Source: JBGPBY01 sp041481485 (GTDB lineage: Bacteria; Acidobacteriota; Terriglobia; 20CM-2-55-15). Taken from it: DNA of 20,865 bases. Location: assembly GCA_041481485.1 (NCBI GenBank), contig JBGPBY010000051.1:1-20865 (forward strand), read 5' to 3'. This document shows positions 7,987-14,811 of this stretch, one piece after another. Numbering within the stretch: position 1 is the stretch's first letter; each line of letters opens with the position of its first letter. The notes under the pieces were generated by a model. It was not told the origin of the DNA. It did no database searches and saw only the letters and a program-made list of their open reading frames with translations. The position numbers and the translations under genes are program-made.

Positions 7987-8125
7987 AACGAATGCGATTC
8001 CCCATTTCCCATTTCCCAATGTAGGGGCGGTCTATGACCGCCACTAGTTCGGAGGATTGCATTCCTCAAAATTGTGGGCGGTCATAGACCGCCCCTACAT
8101 TGGGAAATGCGGAATCGCATTCGTT
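7987..8125. repeat. Palindromic intergenic element, family A, copy 2 (longest)
   Basis: An inverted repeat with arms of roughly 60 bases begins AACGAATGCGATTCC (7987-8001) and ends GGAATCGCATTCGTT (8111-8125). Inside it are the facing GGGCGGTC-type palindromes (from 8025 and from 8076), and the middle reads GGAGGATTGCATTCCTC. The left arm carries an extra ATTTCCC duplication, and GGAATCGCATTC recurs at 8131-8142. The element lies in the 326-base gap 7818-8143 between the LeuC-like stop and the ThuA-domain start, both minus strand. The rest of the gap (7830-7986) shows no gene that I can support. Confidence 0.85.
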
Positions 8126-8143
8126 CACACGGAATCGCATTCT

Positions 8144-9409
8144 TCAGGCCTTCTCCATTCTCGGGTCCGAGATCCTTCCATGTAGCGCTGAGGCCGCAAC
8201 CGTTGCGGCGGACGCAAGGTAGTGCCGGGCTTTGGGATGCCCGTTGCGGCCCGGGAAGTTGCGTGCCTGGTTCGAGATCATGACTTCGTGTTCCGCCATG
8301 GCCCCCATATTCACGGCCTGATTGGAGCCGGCGCTCGGCGGAAATACATTCGCCCCAGCGTCAATTAGTGTTTCGATGATACCTTCGCGCAACGCCGCCC
8401 GGTACACGCCTCGGGATGCCGGAACAACCTGAAGCCGAATCCCGTCCGCAATCTTCCGTCCGGCGACAGTCTTCGCAAGTACACGCAGATCATCGAGGCG
8501 TCCGCCGGTGCTTCCGCCAATTTCTGCGATATCAATCGGAACTCCGGCCACATCGCCAACGGGCTTTACGTTTCCAACCGTCGGCGGACATGCCACCTGC
8601 GGCTCAAGCGCTCCGACATCGATGTCGATCACCTTTTCGTATTTCACCGCCACGTCGTTGGTCACCAGCTCGAAGTCTCGAAATGACGAATGCGATTGGG
8701 CAAATTCCGCGGTCTTTTCGTCGGGATTGATGTAGGCCGCCTTTGCACCAAGATCGATCGACATCAGCGGAAACAGCATGCGATCTTCAATGGACAGCCC
8801 CTGAACATATGGCCCGCCGTATTCGAGCGCTTTATAAATGGCACTGTCTTCTCCCATGTAACCGACGGCATACTGCGCCACGTCGCGTGCCGACACTCCC
8901 GGCGCTGTGGCACCATGCAGGAATACCTGAGTCGTCGTGGGAATGCGAAACCATGCGAGTCCACGCTGAAATCCCAGTGCAGCCATGGAATTGTTGCCGA
9001 CGCCGGTGGCAAAAGCGCCCAGCGCTCCGTAAATCGGGGTGTGGGAATCGCAGCCGATGATGACCTGGCCCGGGGCCCACAATCCGTTTTCGATGATGAC
9101 GTGATGGAGACTGCCGTTGCCTCCCTGAAACACATATCGAATTCCGTACGCTTCGGCAAATTTCCGGACTTCGTACAGCTTCTCGGCGGCTTCGCGCGAC
9201 GCCGCCGAAAAATTGTGATCAAACACGAATGCAATCCGCTCCGGATCGGCGATCGCGCCGCCACCCAGTTCTTCGCGAAACACGCGCATGACAAAGTTTG
9301 CGCTGAGATCGTGCATCACCATGCGATCCACTTTGGCGATGACTACTTCTCCCGGCACGACTTCCCGGCGGCCGCTGGCCTTTGCCAGAATTTTCTCAAT
9401 CATGTTCAT
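8144..9409 (-). CDS. LeuC-like aconitase-superfamily large subunit lacking the Fe-S ligand cysteines
   Basis: A 421-residue homologue of the isopropylmalate/homoaconitate dehydratase large subunit. It follows the family from start (MIEKILAKASGRREVVPGEVV) through GCDSHTPIYGALGAFATGVG (Asp121, Ser122, His123) to ISNQARNFPGR (378-388). The three positions that bind the [4Fe-4S] cluster are changed. GSCTNGR is replaced by GGSTGGR (298-304), and the CxxCLGxN segment by PPSAGSNQ (357-364). The conserved Asn of the CNM motif is Leu215. Only two cysteines remain (120 and 274), neither at a ligand position. I checked both segments against the nucleotides. The usual reaction (cluster-assisted dehydration/hydration) is therefore unlikely by the normal mechanism. 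Its ATG overlaps the preceding M24-like gene's stop (ATGA). It is the last of five coupled genes; the small subunit is the first. Possible roles are a metal-free or mononuclear-metal lyase/isomerase, or a binding protein. Confidence 0.88.
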   Translation of the reverse strand: MNMIEKILAKASGRREVVPGEVVIAKVDRMVMHDLSANFVMRVFREELGGGAIADPERIAFVFDHNFSAASREAAEKLYEVRKFAEAYGIRYVFQGGNGSLHHVIIENGLWAPGQVIIGCDSHTPIYGALGAFATGVGNNSMAALGFQRGLAWFRIPTTTQVFLHGATAPGVSARDVAQYAVGYMGEDSAIYKALEYGGPYVQGLSIEDRMLFPLMSIDLGAKAAYINPDEKTAEFAQSHSSFRDFELVTNDVAVKYEKVIDIDVGALEPQVACPPTVGNVKPVGDVAGVPIDIAEIGGSTGGRLDDLRVLAKTVAGRKIADGIRLQVVPASRGVYRAALREGIIETLIDAGANVFPPSAGSNQAVNMGAMAEHEVMISNQARNFPGRNGHPKARHYLASAATVAASALHGRISDPRMEKA

Positions 9410-10362
9410 AGAACTTCAGGTCCGGATTCACCGTAGCGGCAGGTATCTCCATAAAACACGCGCTTGTCTCCGGCACGGTCTTCCGTGTGAACCGCAAAAA
9501 TGCTGCCCGACTGCAAATCGCCCCGGTCCGTCATCTCATACGGATAAGATCCGCCAAGATTCTCAAACCACGCCGCGGAGCCTGGTTCCAATAACCTCTG
9601 TACGGATCCCTCGAAACCGTGTGCGCGCGAAATACGAATCCAATGGCCTCGGTATTCCACTGCGAGACTCACCGAAAAATGTTCGCCGAGCGTTTGTCCG
9701 TTTGCCGGCGCCGGCACGCTGCTGCCATTGGTTACCAGGATGATCAGGTCTTCGACACCGGCACGCCGGAATTGGCGTTCGAGACCGCCGGTAAATTCGT
9801 AGTCGATTTGACCCGGTCCTGAAGGCATCGCGTCGTTCAGTATGTTGCGTGCCATTTTCGCTGCCAGCCGCCTCATGGACAGTTCGGTGCCGTCAGCGAA
9901 GAGAGGAGATGAATCACGAAGTTCGGTACTCCGTACCGGCACTGCATTCAGCGGCTCGGCCAGAATCGCCTGATAAAGATCCCACGGGAATTGATCGAAG
10001 TCGAGAAAGCCCACCCGCCGCCATCCGCGTTCGGCCGCAAGTTGAGATAGTGTGCGCGCAAAATTACCGGCAGGACGGACATCTTCGATCGTCGTGACCG
10101 ATCGTATCCAGCCATAAACCCGAGGTGAAAGGCCGCACAGCAATGTCATCGGCTGTTCAGAAGGAATAATCAGAAATGCCCGATTGAAATACGGCATGAA
10201 ATTGGAAAGAAACCGCGCCTGGTTGGACCGCCACAATTCTGAATACACCACGAGGGCGGGAATATCCTTCTTCGACATTTCCGATCGTATGCTCTGCAGC
10301 CGCAGATCGAACACTCGCGGTGGAATTTCGTTTTTATCCCAGGTGATCAGGCCACGCTTCAA
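9406..10362 (-). CDS. Divergent, shortened M24-fold protein (creatinase/aminopeptidase P-like), second of a tandem pair
   Basis: The frame encodes 318 residues from a TTG at 10362. The N-terminal half looks like a creatinase-type N-domain (RLQSIRSEMSKKDIPALVV, then FNRAFLIIPSEQPMTLLCG). The C-terminal half keeps traces of the pita-bread fold (LGEHFSVSLAVEYRGHWIRISRAHG; LQSGSIFAVHTEDRAG; VFYGDTCRYGESGPEVL). The helical part that carries the metal-binding histidine is absent, and no aspartate or glutamate ligands are recognisable, so it is probably not a metallopeptidase. I favour TTG 10362 because AGAGG stands about 8 bases before it and it follows the previous stop by one base (TGA-A-TTG). 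The first ATG downstream (MSKKDIP) would cut into the N-domain, and ATGs further upstream would overlap the neighbouring gene heavily. It could be a partner subunit of the M24 protein encoded just upstream. Confidence 0.72.
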   Translation of the reverse strand: MKRGLITWDKNEIPPRVFDLRLQSIRSEMSKKDIPALVVYSELWRSNQARFLSNFMPYFNRAFLIIPSEQPMTLLCGLSPRVYGWIRSVTTIEDVRPAGNFARTLSQLAAERGWRRVGFLDFDQFPWDLYQAILAEPLNAVPVRSTELRDSSPLFADGTELSMRRLAAKMARNILNDAMPSGPGQIDYEFTGGLERQFRRAGVEDLIILVTNGSSVPAPANGQTLGEHFSVSLAVEYRGHWIRISRAHGFEGSVQRLLEPGSAAWFENLGGSYPYEMTDRGDLQSGSIFAVHTEDRAGDKRVFYGDTCRYGESGPEVL

Positions 10363-10363
10363 T

Positions 10364-11446
10364 TCACACCTCTTTAACGAACAACTTCTTTTCGGTCTGT
10401 CCCAGGCGCACGCAGCCGTCAGCAGTGACTGCCAATGTGTCGCCAAAAACCATGTACCCGGATAGTGGGAGGTAAGTATTCGGATGAGCGATGAGCACCA
10501 TGTCCTTGTTCACGACACAATCCACATCCTCAAGCACGTACGGATTCTCATCCGGATGCAGACCCAGATTGTGACCGCGCACGCGCGTGTATTTCGAACC
10601 GGTGTATTCGCCAAAGCCCTCGCGGCGGAAAACGTCATTTTGAACACGGGCCACATCGGAAATGTTGACGCCAGGTTTCAGAAATTGTTCCGCGGCCTGC
10701 TGTGCCTCGCGGAATATCGAGAACGAACGTTTCTGATTTTCGCTGGGTTCTCCTAGCACGAGTGTCCTGCAGATTTGCGCGTAGTAACCGTTAACCTGCG
10801 GACTGAGTTCGGTGGTCACGTTGTCGCCCTTGCGAAATTGCCGTTCGGTGGGCGGACGCATGCCAAACACTTCCGTCCCTCCGGAACCGATCAACATGAA
10901 GTTGTCTTCGGCTCCATGCGCCTTGAGAAAGCCTTCGACTTCGGCAACAAGTTCGTATTCCGCCATTCCGACTTCGATCGTGTCGACGAAGTGCTGATAT
11001 CCGATGTCGGCGAGCAGAGATGCCTTGCGTAAATATTCAATTTCCTCGCTGGTCTTGACGCGCCGCAGAGCTTCGACGCGGTTCGTGGCCGAGACTTCAT
11101 GGCCTTCCACAAAGCCGGCTTCCATCAGTTCCATGCCCGCGATTGCGAGTTTCGCAGTTTTGAAATACGAACGAAGCTTCGAAAGTCCGTTCCTGAAGTC
11201 CCGCAAATAATGCACGTCTGCCTCATTATTGGCACGAATGATTTCCCCATCCCACGGATGAGAGACGAGAATCGATATTTCTCCCGACCGGTCGAGAGTG
11301 GCCAGGGCATGCGGTCCGAAGAAATTGAAATTGACGAGCGAGCGAAAGAAATCCTTCCGCCAGCTGTGACCGTACACGAGCAGCACGTCCCAGCCGGAAT
11401 CGGCCATGAGATCAAGAAATTGTTGCCGGCGCTCTCGATTGATCAT
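10364..11446 (-). CDS. M24-family (creatinase/aminopeptidase P fold) protein with degenerate metal site
   Basis: A full-length 360-residue M24 homologue with a creatinase N-domain (about 1-125) and a C-terminal catalytic fold (about 130-355). Aligned by motif to aminopeptidase P, the five metal ligands Asp-Asp-His-Glu-Glu become Glu213 (TTELSP), Gln224 (YAQICRT), His292 (RGHNLGL), His321 (LIAHPNTY) and Gly335 (MVFGDTLAVT). Only the histidine is kept unchanged, so a standard dinuclear-metal peptidase is unlikely. Metal-independent M24 enzymes are known: creatinase cleaves a C-N bond, and ectoine hydrolase opens a cyclic amidine. A hydrolase of that type is a reasonable inference. ATG 11446 directly follows the OCD-family stop (TAAATG). 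No signal peptide, so cytoplasmic. Confidence 0.85.
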   Translation of the reverse strand: MINRERRQQFLDLMADSGWDVLLVYGHSWRKDFFRSLVNFNFFGPHALATLDRSGEISILVSHPWDGEIIRANNEADVHYLRDFRNGLSKLRSYFKTAKLAIAGMELMEAGFVEGHEVSATNRVEALRRVKTSEEIEYLRKASLLADIGYQHFVDTIEVGMAEYELVAEVEGFLKAHGAEDNFMLIGSGGTEVFGMRPPTERQFRKGDNVTTELSPQVNGYYAQICRTLVLGEPSENQKRSFSIFREAQQAAEQFLKPGVNISDVARVQNDVFRREGFGEYTGSKYTRVRGHNLGLHPDENPYVLEDVDCVVNKDMVLIAHPNTYLPLSGYMVFGDTLAVTADGCVRLGQTEKKLFVKEV

Positions 11447-12523
11447 TTATGGCGACACATCTTCCAGAAACCACTCAGTAGGAAGTTCCTTCCCCAAACC
11501 CATCGCCCGCGCCCGCTTCACCACAGCCGAACCCAGAGCGGCGAACTGCGTGCCGGCGCCCGTATTGTTGTTAAAGAGCGTAATTTCGTCTGCCCGGGTT
11601 CGGCCCGCCACACGGCCTGCGAGCAATTCCTGAATCTCGTAAATGGCGTCCCAGGGTTTAATTCCGTTCTGGGCCGCTTCCCAGATATCCGGAGACTTGT
11701 CGAGCCACGCTACCTCCTTGGAATGGACAATATAGAGATCGGAGCGGCGGATCGTTTCATCGTCGATTTCCCGCCGCTTGTTGCTGGCGTCAGACCCACC
11801 GATTGACGCGACGTACATTCCTTTTTCCAGCCAGTGGCCGTCGAATACGGGATCCCACGCCGCAGTCGCGGCCTGAACGATATCGCTTCCTTCCACGGTT
11901 TCGCGCGGAGTCGCGACGGCCTCAATCGGACGGGACAGTCTTGCGCTCATGGTTTCCACGAACGTTCGGCAATGTTCAGTATTTGGACTGAAAACCTTGA
12001 TTCGTTCGAATTCAAAAAGACTGCAAAGGAATTCAAGGTGAGCGCCGGCCTGCCAACCGCTGCCGAATAATCCCAGGACTTTGGGTTTGGCCGGCGCGAG
12101 ATACTTTGCGCCCACCGCGCTCAGGGCAGCCACGCGCAGTTTCTGAATCACGCCATCCGGCATGATTGCGATCGGCTCGATGTTTTCGATATCGAACAGG
12201 ATAACCAGCCCGCAATATCGATTGCCCGTCGCCACAGGAAGGATGCGCCGGCGCTTGACTCCGTTGGTGAATGAATGTCCGGCCATGTCGGACGTGATTC
12301 TCAAAGCCCACACACCAGTGCCCGGGCTGCCGCCTTCCTGGGACTTGAAACGATACTGAAATCCGGGATTCTTCTTCGATTGTGCCGGCAAATAGACCTG
12401 ACTGCGCGGCCGGTTCAACGCAACGCCCTCCGCGAGTTCGCGATAGATCTGTTCGGTGGCGTCGATGGTGTCCTTTGGGGCGAGGGCTCTTTCGACGTCG
12501 TCATTGTTGAGCAGCAGGGTCAT
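11447..12523 (-). CDS. Ornithine cyclodeaminase/mu-crystallin family NAD(P)-dependent enzyme
   Basis: A 358-residue member of the OCD/mu-crystallin family. Its Rossmann nucleotide-binding motif is GLFGSGWQAGAHLEF (151-165). Further family motifs are MPDGVIQKLRVAALSAVGAKYLA (121-143), VASIGGSDASNKREID (238-254, with Asp245 near the position of the catalytic Asp of ornithine cyclodeaminase), and QYRFKSQEGGSPGTGVWALRITSD. Arg75 replaces the lysine that ornithine cyclodeaminases use to hold the substrate. Family reactions are cyclodeamination of ornithine, reduction of cyclic imines such as pyrroline-2-carboxylate, and oxidation of amino acids, all through an NAD(P)-linked imine. The substrate here is not readable. 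Its ATG overlaps the LeuD-like stop (ATGA), so the two are translationally coupled, which supports a shared pathway. Confidence 0.9.
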   Translation of the reverse strand: MTLLLNNDDVERALAPKDTIDATEQIYRELAEGVALNRPRSQVYLPAQSKKNPGFQYRFKSQEGGSPGTGVWALRITSDMAGHSFTNGVKRRRILPVATGNRYCGLVILFDIENIEPIAIMPDGVIQKLRVAALSAVGAKYLAPAKPKVLGLFGSGWQAGAHLEFLCSLFEFERIKVFSPNTEHCRTFVETMSARLSRPIEAVATPRETVEGSDIVQAATAAWDPVFDGHWLEKGMYVASIGGSDASNKRREIDDETIRRSDLYIVHSKEVAWLDKSPDIWEAAQNGIKPWDAIYEIQELLAGRVAGRTRADEITLFNNNTGAGTQFAALGSAVVKRARAMGLGKELPTEWFLEDVSP

Positions 12524-13029
12524 CGTTCCAGGTTCCCTCCGTTTTTCAAAAACGGAATCAACCCGCCGGCCCGAAGCATGTCGAGCAAGAATTCCGGTGC
12601 CGGTGCGGTGGTGAGAATTTTCCCGGAAGTCAGATTTTCGATTTGGCCGTTTTCGATATCGACGCGGATGCGATCTCCGGTTTCAGCGAGGTCATGAACT
12701 CCGGCCGCTTCGAGTATGGGCAGACCCACTTCATGTCCATTGCGATAAAAAGTCCGCGCAAATTGCTCGGCAACCACCACGCCGATGCCTGCCGTCTTGA
12801 TGGCTTTGGCTGCGATGGCTCTGCCCGAGGAGCATCCGAAATTACGTCCGGCGACAATGATGTCGCCCTTTTGCAAATTCTTCGGGAATTCGGGATTGAG
12901 CGACTCCAAAACATGCTTCGCCATTTCGGCAAAGCCTTTCCAGACCACATGAGTCGGTGTGATTTCGTCAGTGGGAATGTTATGCCCAAACTTCCAGCAA
13001 TTGCCTTCGAAAACGAGCCGCTCATTCAT
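12520..13029 (-). CDS. LeuD-like aconitase-superfamily small (swivel) subunit
   Basis: A 169-residue homologue of the isopropylmalate/homoaconitate dehydratase small subunit, the swivel domain that closes over the active site. Motifs are GHNIPTDEITP (15-25, usual form GDNIDTDxIIP), KGDIIVAGRNFGCSSGRA (54-71) and VAEQFARTFYRNGHEVGLP (86-104). GCSSGR keeps the serine and arginine equivalent to aconitase Ser642 and Arg644, although the usual order is GCGSSR. The loop after the first strand, which sets substrate choice in LeuD-type proteins and normally reads YLxx, is VVWKG here, so the substrate probably differs from isopropylmalate. I use ATG 13029; the frame is open to 13158, but that would run into the divergent lipoprotein gene. 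No ribosome site is obvious and a TACAAT -10 box lies 11-16 bases upstream, so the mRNA may be nearly leaderless. First gene of the five-gene operon. Confidence 0.86.
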   Translation of the reverse strand: MNERLVFEGNCWKFGHNIPTDEITPTHVVWKGFAEMAKHVLESLNPEFPKNLQKGDIIVAGRNFGCSSGRAIAAKAIKTAGIGVVVAEQFARTFYRNGHEVGLPILEAAGVHDLAETGDRIRVDIENGQIENLTSGKILTTAPAPEFLLDMLRAGGLIPFLKNGGNLER

Positions 13030-13060
13030 GGCGCGCCGAATTGTATCGTAGCGGAGTAGA
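13030..13060. promoter_or_regulatory. 31-bp divergent intergenic region between enzyme operon and transporter operon
   Basis: Only 31 bases separate the two divergent start codons. On the minus strand TACAAT (13045-13040) is a good -10 candidate for the enzyme operon, but no convincing -35 box is visible 16-18 bases further up. On the plus strand GGAG at 13054-13057 is the ribosome site of the lipoprotein gene. The plus-strand promoter must lie inside the LeuD-like coding sequence, so both operons probably share control. Confidence 0.4.
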
Positions 13061-14056
13061 ATGATCGCCGTGAAAACGCGCCTGTGTGTTGCCGTCATGT
13101 TGCTGCTGGCTGCAGCATGCTCCAATCCTTTTATTCCCAAACCAAAAGAGACACGCACGTTCCGACTGGGGCTGATTCCGGGCGCTCAGGACTTTGTCGA
13201 CTTTGTGATGGAACAGCACGGATTGCTCGATGCAGCGGGATTGAAAGCGGAGAAGGTGAAGTCCCTGAGTCCGGCCAATCTTCATCTCATGGTGGCCGAA
13301 CGGCAGGTGGATATTGGCTTCGGCGGATTCACGACGATGGCCACGGCTCGCTCGGAGGGCAAGGACGTGATCGTGATCGGCGGTGTGTTTTCGCCGGTCA
13401 ACATGGTTTTTGTGCGAAAGAACTCGCCGATTCAATCTCTGAAGGATTTGAAGGGCAAGAAGCTTGGAGTCTTTGGCGGACCGGGCTCCACAACATTCAC
13501 ATTTCTCGCAGTGCTTGCGCAGAAGTGGGGCGGCATCGATTTAATAAATGAAGCGAATCTCGTTCCGGGTGCGGCACCTTTATTAATCGAGCTTCTTGCA
13601 AAAGGCGATCTTGACGCGGCGCTGCTCGGAACGACAGAAACTGTACAGGTGTTGGCGCAGGATCGCTTTCGCCCTCTTCTGGATCTGAGCGAAGAATACA
13701 AAGCCCGTCAGGGAGGACACGCGCCGGCGCATGTCACCATTGTGACCAATGAAGCCTATGCCAAAGAGCATCCGGATGTGTTGCGGGATTATTTGAAGGC
13801 TTACAAAGGCACTTTGGAATTCATCCACGCACATCCGGGCGTCTGGGACGAATATGCCGCCAGCATCATGATGGACGATCCCAAAGAACGCATGCTGCTG
13901 GAACAGAAGATGGGCGCAAACCTTGTGGAGAAGTGGGACGACGAACAAATCGCCACGCAGAACGAATACCTGAAACTGGTGCACGACACACTCGGAGATG
14001 AGGTTTTGAAAACCATTCCCCAAGATCTGATCCGCACCGCCTATAACCCGAAATGA
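13061..14056 (+). CDS. ABC transporter substrate-binding lipoprotein, SsuA/NMT1 (THI5) type
   Basis: A 331-residue periplasmic binding protein. A lipoprotein signal ends in LLLAAAC with Cys20 as the lipid-bearing residue, so it should be membrane-anchored. The family pattern is clear: FRLGLIPGAQDFVDFVMEQHG, LVAERQVDIGFGGFTT-like segment (VDIGFGGFTTMATARSEGKDVIVIGG), VRKNSPIQSLKDLKGKKLGVFGGPGST, LLAKGDLDAALLGTTETV and KEHPDVLRDYLKAY. This family carries sulfonates, taurine, nitrate, pyrimidine precursors, riboflavin or aromatic acids; the motifs do not reveal which. GGAG precedes the ATG closely, and a GTG at 13070 is an alternative start. Its stop overlaps the permease ATG (ATGA). First gene of the importer operon, divergent from the enzyme operon. 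Confidence 0.9.
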   Translation: MIAVKTRLCVAVMLLLAAACSNPFIPKPKETRTFRLGLIPGAQDFVDFVMEQHGLLDAAGLKAEKVKSLSPANLHLMVAERQVDIGFGGFTTMATARSEGKDVIVIGGVFSPVNMVFVRKNSPIQSLKDLKGKKLGVFGGPGSTTFTFLAVLAQKWGGIDLINEANLVPGAAPLLIELLAKGDLDAALLGTTETVQVLAQDRFRPLLDLSEEYKARQGGHAPAHVTIVTNEAYAKEHPDVLRDYLKAYKGTLEFIHAHPGVWDEYAASIMMDDPKERMLLEQKMGANLVEKWDDEQIATQNEYLKLVHDTLGDEVLKTIPQDLIRTAYNPK

Positions 14057-14787
14057 CCCGATTCCGGATTGCTTCGATAGTGGCTCTGTTTGCAGTCTGG
14101 CTGGTTCTCGCTGCGATGCTTCCCGCAAGTATCGTTCCCGGGCCGCGCGATGTTGGCGCCGCGATGTGGAGCAATATCAAGTCGGGTCAGGCGTTTGTGC
14201 ATTTGTTCAAAACCCTGGTGCGAGTTGGCGTGGGTCTTGTACTGACGATGCTATTGGGAATTGCCGTTGGCGCCGCAATGGGGTTGTCGAAGAAATTCGA
14301 AGTTTTTCTCGATGCATGGGTGATGGTCGGACTCACGATTCCGGCAATCGTATACAGCATCATTTGCCTCCTGTGGTTCGGCCTGAATGACCGTGCAGCC
14401 ATCATTGCCATTGGGGTTTCGGCATTTCCCACTGTTGCGATATCGATCTGGCAAGGTATCAAAGGACTCGACACGCAGCTTTCCGGAATGGGAACGGCAT
14501 TTCATCTGAGCAACAGCGCCATATTTCGAAAGATCATCGTTCCCCAGATTGTGCCGCAGATCCTTGCGTCCATGCGGTCGGCTCTGGGAATCTGCTGGAA
14601 GATCTGCACCACCGTCGAACTGGTCGGAATGTCCAGCGGCGTCGGTTACATGCTCAATTACTGGTTTGGACAATTCAAGATGTCGCAGGTTTTCGCATGG
14701 ACGTTGTTGTTCCTGATGGTCATGTTCGGCATTGAGTATTTCCTGTTCAAGCCAATCGAAATCCGGTTGACGCGATGGCGTGCCTGA
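14053..14787 (+). CDS. ABC transporter permease, SsuC/TauC type
   Basis: A 244-residue inner-membrane permease of the binding-protein-dependent transport family. Hydrophobic segments are at the N-terminus (IASIVALFAVWLVLAAML), around LVLTMLLGIAVGAAMGL, IPAIVYSIICLLWFGL, AAIIAIGVSAFPTVAISIW, and near the C-terminus (FAWTLLFLMVMFGIEYFLF), giving about six spans. The cytoplasmic coupling loop with its I-x-x-P signature is recognisable as MGTAFHLSNSAIFRKIIVPQIVPQI. A single permease gene implies a homodimer, as in the sulfonate and taurine importers. The ATG overlaps the binding-protein stop by four bases. Confidence 0.93.
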   Translation: MTRFRIASIVALFAVWLVLAAMLPASIVPGPRDVGAAMWSNIKSGQAFVHLFKTLVRVGVGLVLTMLLGIAVGAAMGLSKKFEVFLDAWVMVGLTIPAIVYSIICLLWFGLNDRAAIIAIGVSAFPTVAISIWQGIKGLDTQLSGMGTAFHLSNSAIFRKIIVPQIVPQILASMRSALGICWKICTTVELVGMSSGVGYMLNYWFGQFKMSQVFAWTLLFLMVMFGIEYFLFKPIEIRLTRWRA

Positions 14788-14811
14788 AGCGGTTGAAGTA
14801 GAATCCCGCCC

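Noticed and set aside
5674..8125. CRISPR array
   Set aside because: The repeats are palindromic, few, far apart and unequally spaced, with no spacers and no cas genes.
8690..9436. Plus-strand open frame of 248 codons opposite the LeuC-like gene
   Set aside because: Shadow of a well-supported minus-strand gene.
9406..11446. Calling both M24 genes active Xaa-Pro aminopeptidases
   Set aside because: Most metal ligands are replaced in the first, and the second lacks the segment with the metal histidine.
8144..13029. Reading the LeuC/LeuD-like genes as leucine biosynthesis (leuC, leuD)
   Set aside because: Cluster cysteines are absent, the substrate loop differs, the subunits are separated by three unrelated genes, and no leuA or leuB is nearby.
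12520..13158. Longer LeuD-like protein starting at 13158
   Set aside because: The extra 43 residues have no family similarity and would overlap the divergent lipoprotein gene.
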